Shown one piece after another: positions 43,320-52,273 of a stretch of DNA of 64,000 nt. The notes beneath the pieces were generated by a model. It saw only the letters and a program-made list of their open reading frames with translations. It did no database searches and was not told where the DNA came from. The stretch lies in assembly GCF_049319665.1 (NCBI RefSeq), contig NZ_JBMOUD010000001.1:310001-374000 (forward strand), written 5' to 3'. The position numbers and the translations under genes were made by a program. The DNA is from JBMOUD01 sp049319665. GTDB taxonomy: Bacteria; Pseudomonadota; Gammaproteobacteria; Enterobacterales; Enterobacteriaceae. How positions within the stretch are numbered: position 1 is the stretch's first letter; every line of letters begins with the position of its first letter.

Positions 43320-44654
43320 TTATTTTGCCGCTCCGCCGTAAGGTACATCCTGATGTCCGTAGCGACGTACTCTTAAATTAGCCTGTTCAGCATGTCCAAC
43401 AAACCCTTCCATCAGACACAAACGCGAGCAGTGTGCCCCGATCATCGCTGATGCTTCATCGGTCAAGATTCTTTGATAAGTACATGTTTTTAAAAACTTA
43501 CCAACCCACAATCCCCCTGTGTATCGGGCTGCCTTATTGGTTGGAAGCGTATGGTTGGTGCCGATAACTTTGTCGCCGTATGCCACATTAGTCCGCGGGC
43601 CGATAAATAAGGCGCCGAAGTTTTGTAGGTTTTGCAGGAAGTAGTCGTCATCAGACGTCATGATCTGTACATGTTCAGAGGCATAAAAATCTGACATGCG
43701 TGCCATTTCTGCATGATTTTCACACAGAATAATTTCGCCGTGGTTTGTCCACGCCTGGCGCGCAATAGCAGCCGTTGGCAAAATGTCGAGAATGCGTTCA
43801 ATTTGCTTTAGCGTGTCTTCGGCAAGGCGGCGGGAATGAGTAATCATCACCGCGGGCGAATCTATTCCGTGTTCAGCCTGGCCGAGAAGGTCTGTCGCAC
43901 ACATTTCCCCGTCCACTGTTTCATCAGCAATGAGCAGTGTTTCAGTAGGGCCAGCAAAGAGATCGATGCCTACTCTACCGAATAGCTGGCGCTTGGCTTC
44001 AGCAACATAGGCGTTGCCCGGACCGACAATAATATCCACAGGATCAATAGATTCTGTGCCCAGAGCCATCGCGGCCACCGCCTGAATGCCTCCGAGGGAA
44101 TAAATCTCGTCAGCCCCACCTAAATGTTGAGCAGCAATGATGTAGGGTGCAAGCGCTTGCTTGTAAGGAGGGGCCGCCGACGCAATCCGCTGCACGTTAG
44201 CGGATTTGGCTGTCACGATAGACATATGCGCTGAAGCAAGAAGTGGGTATTTTCCACCGGGTACATAGCAGCCCGCAGCAGATATCGGAATGTGCTTATG
44301 CCCTAAAATGACGCCAGGCAGGGTTTCAACTTCAAGATCCCGCATTGTCGAACGTTGTGCATCAGCAAAGTTACGCACTTGGGCCTGAGCAAACAAAATG
44401 TCGTTATACTCAACTTCGGTAAGAACACTCATGCATTTTTCGATTTCGGCAGGACTAACAAGAAAAGTATCCCGCTCCCAGTTATCAAAGCGCAGGGAGA
44501 GTTCTCGGACTGCTTTATCCCCACGCTTTTCAATATCCAGGAGAATATCTGAAACGTTATCTTTCAGTTGTTTATTATCAGCCTGTGCTTTTCCGCTGAT
44601 GACAGCGCGTTTGATCCATTCAGCCATTTTCAACCTCATCATTGTTTCACTCAT
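43320..44654 (-). CDS. Histidinol dehydrogenase-family enzyme (HpsN-like)
   Basis: NAD- and zinc-dependent dehydrogenase of 444 aa in the HisD family, far from any his operon. Zinc and catalytic residues kept: Q and H in LLGQAEHGIDS, E-H in FYASEHVQIM, D in YGDKVIGTNH, H in EGFVGHAEQA. The stretches GCYVPGGKYPLLASAHMS, IGTNHTLPTNKAARYTGG and LWVGKFLKTCTYQ resemble the sulfopropanediol dehydrogenase (HpsN) branch more than true HisD. True histidinol oxidation is unlikely. It lies downstream of the LacI gene on the same strand, so is probably under its control. The substrate may be a polyol or polyol-sulfonate. Confidence 0.78.
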   Translation of the reverse strand: MSETMMRLKMAEWIKRAVISGKAQADNKQLKDNVSDILLDIEKRGDKAVRELSLRFDNWERDTFLVSPAEIEKCMSVLTEVEYNDILFAQAQVRNFADAQRSTMRDLEVETLPGVILGHKHIPISAAGCYVPGGKYPLLASAHMSIVTAKSANVQRIASAAPPYKQALAPYIIAAQHLGGADEIYSLGGIQAVAAMALGTESIDPVDIIVGPGNAYVAEAKRQLFGRVGIDLFAGPTETLLIADETVDGEMCATDLLGQAEHGIDSPAVMITHSRRLAEDTLKQIERILDILPTAAIARQAWTNHGEIILCENHAEMARMSDFYASEHVQIMTSDDDYFLQNLQNFGALFIGPRTNVAYGDKVIGTNHTLPTNKAARYTGGLWVGKFLKTCTYQRILTDEASAMIGAHCSRLCLMEGFVGHAEQANLRVRRYGHQDVPYGGAAK

Positions 44655-44776
44655 GCTTGAGTGTTACCGAGTAATGAGTCAAAAATAGAGGTTCAAAAAC
44701 ACGAAAGAAATTTCTCAAATTAAATATTTTTAGACGCACTGTGACGCACAAATGTATATGCACGCCTATTTAGTGG

Positions 44777-45856
44777 CTAGAACCTTACGCCAGGCGCTGC
44801 TGTCGTATTACGTATAATCAACTCAGTTGGAAATATCTTCTTCTCAACCTCAGCGTTCTTACCTAATGCGATGTGAGCCAACAACAGTTGTGCTGCATAG
44901 ATCCCTTTCTCGATTGTCGGTTGTCTGACTGTAGTCAGTGCGAACTCTCGCGCTTCGGGCACATCATCAAACCCGACGACAGAAAGCTGATTCGGCACTG
45001 TTAAAGAACGCTTTCTTGCAATCGATAGACATGAAAGGGCCATCACATCCGAGGTGGCGACTACGCCGGTGATTGAGGAATTCTCCAAAAGCTTTTCGCT
45101 GGCCTTTTCCCCCGCAGCGCGGTCAAATCCACCTGCTTCATAAATAATCAGGGAGCTGGCGTCTATTCCGGCCTGACCGGCTGCTTCGATATAACCGAGT
45201 ACTCTTTTGCGGGCAATCATCTCGTTAGAACGTTCAATACGCTCAAGCGTCACCGGTCCTTCATAGTTGTCCGGTATAAGACGCTCAACGAGTATGCCAA
45301 TACGAGTATGGCCCAGTGAAATGAGGTGGTTGATTTGTGCCTTCGCGGCTTCTTTGTCGTCGATACCAACGTAGCTGAGATTGGGGATGAAAGGGGAATC
45401 AATAATAACAACCGGGATTTGTTGCTGGACGATAGTCTGAATAGCCGGATGATCATCAGGCAAGGTCGAGACCAATAATCCGTCAATCAATCCCCGCATA
45501 GGCATAACAGTTGGAAACTGAGCATCCTCACGCAGGGATTTATTATTCATAGGTATCAGCGTGAGGGCAACGTTTGAAAGGTCATTAACGCTGGTGATCC
45601 CTTTAAGAAGTGACATGACCCATGGATCGCCGAACGCATATGAGAGGCTGTCCATCACAATCAGCCCAATTGCGCCGACTCGACCTGAGCGGAGACTTCT
45701 GCCACGTGCGTCAGGCCCAGCGTAGCCAAGGCGCTTTGCTACGGCAAACACGTGCTCACGCATTTCTTGTGAAATTTTAGGCGACCCGGTGTACGCGTAG
45801 GAAACAGCAGGCTGTGATACGCCAGCCTCTCTGGCAACATCCTTCATTGATACCAT
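44777..45856 (-). CDS. LacI-family transcriptional regulator
   Basis: Repressor of 359 aa: N-terminal LacI helix-turn-helix (MKDVAREAGVSQPAVSYAYT), hinge helix around GRSLRSGRVG, then a type I periplasmic-binding-like sugar-sensing domain (IGLIVMDSLSYAFGDPWVMS, VVGFDDVPEAREFALTTVRQ). Start at 45856 (M-V-S-M-K) or 45847. It lies divergent from the ThuA-like operon; a 24-bp palindrome in between (46044-46067) is its likely operator. Effector probably a sugar or sugar derivative. Confidence 0.9.
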   Translation of the reverse strand: MVSMKDVAREAGVSQPAVSYAYTGSPKISQEMREHVFAVAKRLGYAGPDARGRSLRSGRVGAIGLIVMDSLSYAFGDPWVMSLLKGITSVNDLSNVALTLIPMNNKSLREDAQFPTVMPMRGLIDGLLVSTLPDDHPAIQTIVQQQIPVVIIDSPFIPNLSYVGIDDKEAAKAQINHLISLGHTRIGILVERLIPDNYEGPVTLERIERSNEMIARKRVLGYIEAAGQAGIDASSLIIYEAGGFDRAAGEKASEKLLENSSITGVVATSDVMALSCLSIARKRSLTVPNQLSVVGFDDVPEAREFALTTVRQPTIEKGIYAAQLLLAHIALGKNAEVEKKIFPTELIIRNTTAAPGVRF

Positions 45857-46043
45857 GTGATACCTGCTTCTCCTAAGTCATTTAAAATAATCATTTATGC
45901 AAACTCATCATAAGTGATCCCACTAACATTTTCCCTTCGGTCACTCGGCCAACAAGGTGCGCCAGTTCACATCATAAGAAAATACTATAACGTATTTGTC
46001 TGCACCACGTTGACATGACGCCAACTCTGCGATTACTTTTTTA

Positions 46044-46067
46044 ATCAGGTTATACGTATAACTTGAT
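46044..46067. promoter_or_regulatory. LacI-type operator
   Basis: Near-perfect 24-bp palindrome centred on GTTATACGTATAAC with one mismatch in 12 paired positions and a central CG, the usual layout of LacI/GalR-family sites. It is 30 bp before the ThuA-like start and about 190 bp from the regulator's own start. Confidence 0.82.
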
Positions 46068-46096
46068 TGATAAATTAAATCGAAAAGGAAGGAAGC

Positions 46097-46771
46097 ATGC
46101 CAAAAGTTCTGTACCTGTATGGTGGCTGGCCGGGTCACTTTCCCTATGAAATTGCGGCGTGGGCTAGAGGTCTGTACGACGAATTGTCGTTTGATGTGGA
46201 GGAGAGCACAGATATTTTTACCTTAGATCGCGATCTAAAAGCTTACGACCTTATCGTGATCGGTTGGAACAATGCCGTTACCACCGAAACACTTACTGCT
46301 TCTCAGGAAATGCACCTTCTCGACGCCATTGAGTCAGGGACGGGATTGGTTGGATGGCACGGCGCAGGCGCTGCTTTCCGTTCAAGCCTGCGTTATCACA
46401 TGCTACTCGGCGGTTCATTCCTCGAGCATCCTACCGGTGAAGGCTTTCCTCACCCTTATACGGTAAATATCACGGATAACGATCATCCGGTAAGTGACGG
46501 AGTGAACAGTTTCCCTGTCGCTTCCGAGCAGTACTACATGGAAACCTCACCGGGTATCCATGTTCTTGCCGAAACGACATTTGACGGTAATCCAATGCCG
46601 TGGCTCAAAGGGCAAAAGAGTCCGGTTGCCTGGGTACGTCAGTGGGGGGAGGGCCGAGTGTTCTATCACTCTATTGGTCATGATACCAGCAACCTCCAGG
46701 ACCCAAATATTCGCAAGTTAACCAAACAAGGTTTGGCATGGGCTTGTCGCCAGACTCAACTCGGTAAATGA
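46097..46771 (+). CDS. ThuA-like domain protein
   Basis: Protein of 224 aa with a ThuA/glutamine-amidotransferase-like fold: MPKVLYLYGGWPGHFPYEIA, then FTLDRDLKAYDLIVIGWNNA, GLVGWHGAGAAFRS, LGGSFLEHPTGEGFPHPYTV and GEGRVFYHSIGHD. ThuA proteins accompany sugar oxidation pathways (for example 3-ketotrehalose use) and are thought to act on keto-sugars. First gene of a four-gene operon (ThuA-like, ThDP enzyme, GMC oxidoreductase, MFS) behind the LacI operator; GGAAGGAAGC gives a strong ribosome-binding site. Confidence 0.82.
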   Translation: MPKVLYLYGGWPGHFPYEIAAWARGLYDELSFDVEESTDIFTLDRDLKAYDLIVIGWNNAVTTETLTASQEMHLLDAIESGTGLVGWHGAGAAFRSSLRYHMLLGGSFLEHPTGEGFPHPYTVNITDNDHPVSDGVNSFPVASEQYYMETSPGIHVLAETTFDGNPMPWLKGQKSPVAWVRQWGEGRVFYHSIGHDTSNLQDPNIRKLTKQGLAWACRQTQLGK

Positions 46772-46782
46772 AGGAAAAAACA

Positions 46783-48570
46783 ATGACGAAATTAACGGGT
46801 AGTCAGATAGTCGCTCAAACGTTGAAGAATTATGGCGTGGAATATGTGGCTGGTATTCCGGGGCACGGTATTTGGACACTGACCGATGCTTTTCTGGAGG
46901 AAGATTCCAAACTTAAATTTATTCAGGTATTCCACGAACAGAGTGCCGTGCACCTGGCAGATGGTTACTATCGTGTTTCTGGTAAACCAATGGTAGCGGT
47001 GACTTCAATCGGGGCGGGTGCCAGTAATACAGTCATTGGCATGGCGACGGCTTTTACTGATTCCACCAGCGTGATGTTGATCACCGGCGGGCCACCGACG
47101 CACATGCGTGGACACGGGCTGTTGCAGGAGCTGGAACGTTATACCGATAACGACTTCCCCAAAATTGCTGAAGCCGTCAGTAAGCGTCATTGGGTTGCCA
47201 CTCGCGTAGAAGAAATGCCATTCATCATGCATCGTGCATGGAGCTCCATGGCAACAGGGCGTCCAGGTCCCGTACACATTGAGATCCCAATGGATGTTCA
47301 GGCGGAAGCTGCCGACGTTGAATTGCATGCTGTCGAAGAGCGCTTACCCATTGGCAGAGTATTCCCGGATCCAGAGGCTATCTCTGCGGCGGTTGCACTG
47401 CTAAAAGAAGCTAAACGACCGGTCATGGTTATTGGTGGCGGTGTGATTACCGGCGAAGCCTGGGGAGAGGTTTATAACCTCGCAGAAGCATTACAGATCC
47501 CGGTGGTCACTACCTGGAATGGTAAGAGTGGTTTCCCGGAGGATCACCCATTGTTTGCTGGAAGCGTGGGTCAGACAGGGACCATCTGCGGTAACTCAAT
47601 CGCTGCTAATGCCGATGTGATCATCGCAGTAGGCTGCCGCTTTACCGACTGGTCATCATCGAGCTATGCAAAGGGGGTAACTTTCTCTATACCGCCATCG
47701 CGCCTGATTCATATCGATATTGACCCACATGAAATTGGTAAAAACTATCCAGTGACCGTGGGAATTGTTTCCGATGCTCGCCATGCGCTGGATCATATTC
47801 TTAAAGCTCTGGAGGGGGAAACCGTCGAGCGTACTGAATATATGCTGGTGCTCAAACAATTGCAGAATGAATGGGAAGCAAAACTCGCCCAGCGCCGTGA
47901 TTCAGAACGCTTCCCGTTCACATCACAGCGACCGCTGGGTGCACTGCGCAAAGTATTCCCGCGTGACACTATTGTCGTCGTTGGGTCCGGTAATACTCAA
48001 GGGGCGGTTAAACAGACTTTCCCTGTTTATCAGCCGCGTACGCATCTAACGTCGGGTGGTTTCTCGTCAATGGGCTGGGCGGTCCCTGCGGCTATTGGTG
48101 CCAAACTCGCTGCACCTAACCAACCCGTAGTCTGTATCTTAGGCGATGGGGACTTCTTGATGACGTCTCAGGAAATCGCGATTTGTAAGACCAACGGCAT
48201 TCCTGTTGTGTTCCTGATCCAGAACAATGCCGGTTACATGTCTATTCGTGGCGGGCAGCGTAAACAGACCAGTCGCCATATCGGGACGGAATTCACGACG
48301 CCAGATGGCAAAGCATACTCACCCGATTACAAAGCGATGGGCGAATCCTTTGGTCTTAAATCATGGCGTGTAGAGCGTCCTGAAGATCTCGAGCCAATCC
48401 TTCAGCAGGCGCTGGAACTTAACGAGCCTGTGCTGATAGAAATTCCTACCGATCGCGATGCAGCAGGTCCGTTTGTTCCTGGCTGGTGGGATTTCCCAAT
48501 TCCAGAATACATCACTGATGAACGTCAGGATGAGTACAAGGTTTTGCGTCAGTCAGAGCAGCATCTGTAA
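46783..48570 (+). CDS. Thiamine-diphosphate-dependent enzyme, acetolactate synthase-like
   Basis: ThDP enzyme of 595 aa with all three domains: PYR domain with the catalytic Glu in QVFHEQSAVHLADGYYR near 50, central domain from about 195, PP domain with GDGDFLMTSQEIAICKTNG and final NN of the GDG-N~27-NN cofactor motif. It is similar in build to IlvB and to IolD-like hydrolases. No small regulatory subunit gene is present, so acetolactate synthesis for branched amino acids is unlikely; cleavage or decarboxylation of a 2-keto or 1,2-diketo sugar derivative fits better. ATG 46783 is chosen (AAGGA 8 nt upstream); a frame from 46768 overlaps the preceding gene. Confidence 0.85.
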   Translation: MTKLTGSQIVAQTLKNYGVEYVAGIPGHGIWTLTDAFLEEDSKLKFIQVFHEQSAVHLADGYYRVSGKPMVAVTSIGAGASNTVIGMATAFTDSTSVMLITGGPPTHMRGHGLLQELERYTDNDFPKIAEAVSKRHWVATRVEEMPFIMHRAWSSMATGRPGPVHIEIPMDVQAEAADVELHAVEERLPIGRVFPDPEAISAAVALLKEAKRPVMVIGGGVITGEAWGEVYNLAEALQIPVVTTWNGKSGFPEDHPLFAGSVGQTGTICGNSIAANADVIIAVGCRFTDWSSSSYAKGVTFSIPPSRLIHIDIDPHEIGKNYPVTVGIVSDARHALDHILKALEGETVERTEYMLVLKQLQNEWEAKLAQRRDSERFPFTSQRPLGALRKVFPRDTIVVVGSGNTQGAVKQTFPVYQPRTHLTSGGFSSMGWAVPAAIGAKLAAPNQPVVCILGDGDFLMTSQEIAICKTNGIPVVFLIQNNAGYMSIRGGQRKQTSRHIGTEFTTPDGKAYSPDYKAMGESFGLKSWRVERPEDLEPILQQALELNEPVLIEIPTDRDAAGPFVPGWWDFPIPEYITDERQDEYKVLRQSEQHL

Positions 48571-48579
48571 GGAACATTC

Positions 48580-50166
48580 ATGAACACCATTAAAATATCC
48601 TCACCACAGCTGAATAAATCTGTGCGGGATGACCCGCACACGATTGACACTGTCGAACCGGATTCGGCAGGCAATATTGAGTGTGATGTCGTGATAATAG
48701 GGTCTGGAATGGGAGGCTCAACCTTTGCTCACGGTATTAAGGATAAGAACCTGAAAGTAGTGATTGTTGAACGCGGTGATTTCCTGCCGCGTGAAAACGA
48801 TAATTGGGATGTGAATGCGGTATTTGGCAGTGATAAATACCGCAACGCTGAATCATGGTTTGATCGGGATTACAACCCGTTCAAACCGGGCGTGTTCTAT
48901 TACGTCGGCGGTAACACTAAATTTTATGGTGCGATGCTCCCACGCTGGCGTGAGGAAGACTTTCAGGATCTGGTGCACCGTGATGGTCTGTCACCAAAGT
49001 GGCCGGTCAGCTATGCAGAGTTGGAACCGTATTACTGTCAGGCCGAGGAACTGTTCAAGGTTCATGGTAACGCGGGTACCGACCCGGTAGAACCTTGGCG
49101 TTCAAAGGACTACCAATGGAAAGGGTTGAAACATGATCGTGCGCTACGTGGCTTGGTCAGGAGTATGAAAAAACAGGGCCTTAAACCATTTTCAATGCCG
49201 GCTGCGGTTGATTACGGCGATGGACGCCCCTGCATACTCTGCGCAACCTGCGACGGTTACCCCTGTATGATTGATGCAAAAAATGATGCTGAGGTCAGTG
49301 CGTTACGTCCTGCCGTGATCGCCGGTAGCGTCCGCCTGCTGGTGAAAACGCGTATTGACCGCCTCATTACAGATAAAGCCGGCAAACATGTTGTGGAAGC
49401 CGTGGGTACCCGTAATGGCGAAACGGTACGCATTAAAGCTAAGCGCTTTGTTTTGGCATGTGGTGCAGTAAATACTTCTGCACTGTTGCTTAAGTCGGCC
49501 AACGATATGCACCCAACTGGATTGGGGAACAGTTCCGATCAGTTAGGGCGAAATTACATGGTGCATAACAGCACCTTCATGATTGCTGTCAATCCATTGA
49601 AGCGCAATGACGTTAGTTTCCAAAAAACGATCGCTTTCAATGACTGGTATCTCAAATCTGCCGGCAATGCGTACCCACTGGGAAATGTGCAGATGCTCGG
49701 GAAAATCAGAAAGCCAATGATTACCGGTATGAAAAAATGGGTACCTGGTTTTATCGCCCAATATCTCACTGACCATAGTGTTGATCTTTATATTACTTCT
49801 GAAGATTTACCTACACAGGAAAATAGAGTTATTTACGACAAAGAAAAAGATGCAATAAATATTCACTGGACGCCAAATAACCTGCAAACGCACAAGGAGC
49901 TTGTTGCTAAAACAAAACAAGTACTCAAGCGCTCAGGATATCCGATTATTTTAACCGAGCGGATGGGGATCGCGACGAATTCCCATATGTGCGGCACGGC
50001 GGTAATGGGGAGCGATAAAAAGAAAAGCGTCGTCGATGTGAATTGCAAAATGCATGATTTGGATAACGTGTGGATTGTTGACAGTTCAACATTTGTATCC
50101 TCAGCAGCGCTGAATCCTGCCCTTACAATAGCCGCTAATGCGCTACGGGTGTCAGAGCAGTTCTGA
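48580..50166 (+). CDS. GMC-family FAD oxidoreductase (gluconate/fructose dehydrogenase-like)
   Basis: Flavoprotein of 528 aa from a branch distinct from the 40592 gene: DVVIIGSGMGGSTFAHGI binding motif near residue 34, VGGNTKFYGAMLPRWREEDF, a cysteine-rich insertion C-I-L-C-A-T-C-D-G-Y-P-C near 213-224, LACGAVNTSALLLKSAND and C-terminal GTAVMGSDKKKSVVDVNCKM with NPALTIAANALR. No Sec or Tat signal, so it is probably cytoplasmic. The four cysteines recall sugar dehydrogenases of the FDH/gluconate dehydrogenase large-subunit type, but no cytochrome subunit is beside it. Likely oxidises a sugar or sugar acid. Confidence 0.82.
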   Translation: MNTIKISSPQLNKSVRDDPHTIDTVEPDSAGNIECDVVIIGSGMGGSTFAHGIKDKNLKVVIVERGDFLPRENDNWDVNAVFGSDKYRNAESWFDRDYNPFKPGVFYYVGGNTKFYGAMLPRWREEDFQDLVHRDGLSPKWPVSYAELEPYYCQAEELFKVHGNAGTDPVEPWRSKDYQWKGLKHDRALRGLVRSMKKQGLKPFSMPAAVDYGDGRPCILCATCDGYPCMIDAKNDAEVSALRPAVIAGSVRLLVKTRIDRLITDKAGKHVVEAVGTRNGETVRIKAKRFVLACGAVNTSALLLKSANDMHPTGLGNSSDQLGRNYMVHNSTFMIAVNPLKRNDVSFQKTIAFNDWYLKSAGNAYPLGNVQMLGKIRKPMITGMKKWVPGFIAQYLTDHSVDLYITSEDLPTQENRVIYDKEKDAINIHWTPNNLQTHKELVAKTKQVLKRSGYPIILTERMGIATNSHMCGTAVMGSDKKKSVVDVNCKMHDLDNVWIVDSSTFVSSAALNPALTIAANALRVSEQF

Positions 50167-50200
50167 AATTAAGCATCAACTAACAGAACGAGGAAAGAAC

Positions 50201-51418
50201 ATGGGTCGTGATAATTCACTTGTCACGCCACGGGTTCGTATGGCCCGAATGGCGACATTTGTAGGTTTCATGTTAATCGGTGCGATGATGTATATCTGGT
50301 CGACGAGCGTATCTGCTTTTCGGAGCAATATGGGGCTGGAGGGGGCACAAGGCGATGTGAGTTTTGGCATGATTGCTTTAGGAATTGGTATTGGCGCCGC
50401 CGTCGGTTCTATTGCAATTGGGAAATTCATTGATATTTTTGGCCCTAAAAAGGTTATTACGTTCACCGTAGTTCTTTATCCGATCTCCATGATTGCGCTG
50501 GCATATGTCACGCATTATTGGTTTTCCTTCGCAATCTGTTTAGCGTTGGGATTATTACGCGGTGCCAGCGATACGGCGTTAAATACACATGGCCTACAAG
50601 TGGAGCGTTTTTACCAGCGCTCCATAATGTCTGCATTTCACGCCAGCTATTCTCTCGGTGGATTTATTTTTGGAATGTTGTGCAGTTATTTGGTGGGACT
50701 CTATCCGCAGAGTGCGACGGTATCTTTTACGGTGAGTGGCGTAATTCTTTTGGCTATCAGTATTTTTATTTCTCGTTTCTTGCTTGATAAGTCAGAAATA
50801 GTGACTGAAATTACCCTTCAACCAGGGAATGACAATCACCATCGCTCACCACTTAGTATGTCTGTCATCGTGATCATGGCCGGGTTTGGGATGCTTCTTC
50901 TCTGTTCTATGATGGGGGAGAATGCTATCGGCGACTGGGGACAGGAATATCTTCGGCGTGAAGTAGGCACCAGTGTTTCTATCGCTGGATTTGCCATTAG
51001 CCTATTTATTGGCGCACAGTTTGTTGGACGTGTTTTCGGTGACTATATTGCCGAAAAAATTGGCGCAATAAAGGTTGTGTCTATTTGCGGTGTGCTATCC
51101 GTTTTGGGTTTAACACTCATTTCATACTCTTCACAAAGTACGCTTGTCATCACCGGTTACGCGCTATTTGGGCTTGGATTATCCTGTGTCGCGCCACTGA
51201 TGATCTCAAATGCCGGGCGTAAAGATCCGGCAAATACTGGGCGTAATATTGGTATTGTTAATGGAATTGGCTATACGGGGATGCTGGTATTTCCCGCTAT
51301 TCTCTCATTCGTAGTACACCAATTTGGCCTTTCAAATCTGTTTGTCTTCCCTCTGGGACTATTGATCATTTTCACTGTTTTCTCGCCGATGGTTATGCGA
51401 GTTAAATCAATGAACTAG
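50201..51418 (+). CDS. MFS transporter, probable sugar or sugar-derivative uptake
   Basis: Major facilitator of about 405 aa with some 12 membrane segments, opening at FVGFMLIGAMMYIWSTSVSA. The conserved loop 2-3 motif is read as GKFIDIFGPKKVITF. YbjJ/FucP-like in general form. ATG 50201 has GAGGAAAG just upstream; an earlier in-frame ATG at 50138 lies inside the GMC gene. Last gene of the ThuA-like operon, so it probably imports the operon's substrate. Confidence 0.85.
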   Translation: MGRDNSLVTPRVRMARMATFVGFMLIGAMMYIWSTSVSAFRSNMGLEGAQGDVSFGMIALGIGIGAAVGSIAIGKFIDIFGPKKVITFTVVLYPISMIALAYVTHYWFSFAICLALGLLRGASDTALNTHGLQVERFYQRSIMSAFHASYSLGGFIFGMLCSYLVGLYPQSATVSFTVSGVILLAISIFISRFLLDKSEIVTEITLQPGNDNHHRSPLSMSVIVIMAGFGMLLLCSMMGENAIGDWGQEYLRREVGTSVSIAGFAISLFIGAQFVGRVFGDYIAEKIGAIKVVSICGVLSVLGLTLISYSSQSTLVITGYALFGLGLSCVAPLMISNAGRKDPANTGRNIGIVNGIGYTGMLVFPAILSFVVHQFGLSNLFVFPLGLLIIFTVFSPMVMRVKSMN

Positions 51419-51438
51419 ATTTGTCCGGCACAGCAAGA

Positions 51439-52209
51439 TCAAGAGGGGGTTTCACCCAATGGCCATGACTCAAACAGGTAGCCATCAAAGTTAATATCAT
51501 CGACATCTGAAAATTCCAGCAGGCGATTTTTGACGTTTTCCAGATGTTGCCACATGGCGTGTTTGGCGGCTTTGGCGTCTTTTTTAATCAGCGCGGCGAG
51601 GATCTGTTTATGGTCAATTAACCACTGCTGACGATAGTGGCTGTCTTCGAGGTGGCTGTGTAGCTGGCCCCACATTGGGTTGTTCTCACGCCACTGCCAG
51701 GATTGCTTAAAGAGCTCGACCAGCATGCTATTATGGGTCGCTTCAGCGATCGCCAGGTGAAACAGCATATCGCCGCTCTCTTTGGCATTGGCGTCATTGG
51801 CCGCCAGCTCGGTCTCTTCAATCTCCAACGCGCGGCGCATTTTAATAATGTCTTCGCGGGTGGTTTGCAGCGCGGCAAATTCGGCAATGTTGCTTTCTAA
51901 TAATTGTCGCGCCTGTAACAGCTCAAACGGACCGGCATCATTAGCTTGTTTGTTCACTGCGCGGGTCGAGATTTCTGCTGGCGTATTAATCACAAAGATC
52001 CCAGCCCCGCGTTTTACCTCAACCAAACCTTCAAGCTCGAGCATGATCAACGCTTCACGCACTACGGTACGTGACATCGTCAACATCTCGGCAATTTCCC
52101 GCTCCGGCGGTAATCGCTCGCCAACGGCATACTGCTGCTGAGCGATCATCTCACGCAACTGCATGCCGACTTCTTGATAAGGCCGCTGTGGATTGCTTGC
52201 TGGTTTCAT
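51439..52209 (-). CDS. uxuR: GntR/FadR-type repressor of hexuronate genes
   Basis: Regulator of 256 aa nearly collinear with E. coli UxuR: SNPQRPYQEVGMQLREMIAQ, winged helix PPEREIAEMLTMSRTVVREA, GLVEVKRGAGIFV, then the FadR-type effector domain with AGPFELLQARQLLESNIAEF, HLAIAEATHNSMLVELFKQS and a final FDGYLFESWPLGE. Controls mannonate/fructuronate use in response to fructuronate. ATG 52209 fits the family; a longer frame to 52314 overlaps eda and is spurious. A matching operator lies upstream in the eda tail. Confidence 0.95.
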   Translation of the reverse strand: MKPASNPQRPYQEVGMQLREMIAQQQYAVGERLPPEREIAEMLTMSRTVVREALIMLELEGLVEVKRGAGIFVINTPAEISTRAVNKQANDAGPFELLQARQLLESNIAEFAALQTTREDIIKMRRALEIEETELAANDANAKESGDMLFHLAIAEATHNSMLVELFKQSWQWRENNPMWGQLHSHLEDSHYRQQWLIDHKQILAALIKKDAKAAKHAMWQHLENVKNRLLEFSDVDDINFDGYLFESWPLGETPS

Positions 52210-52273
52210 GCTGTGAAATACCGGGTCAAAAGGCAGATTGGGCAGACTATAACATAGCCAACCCTGCCAATCA

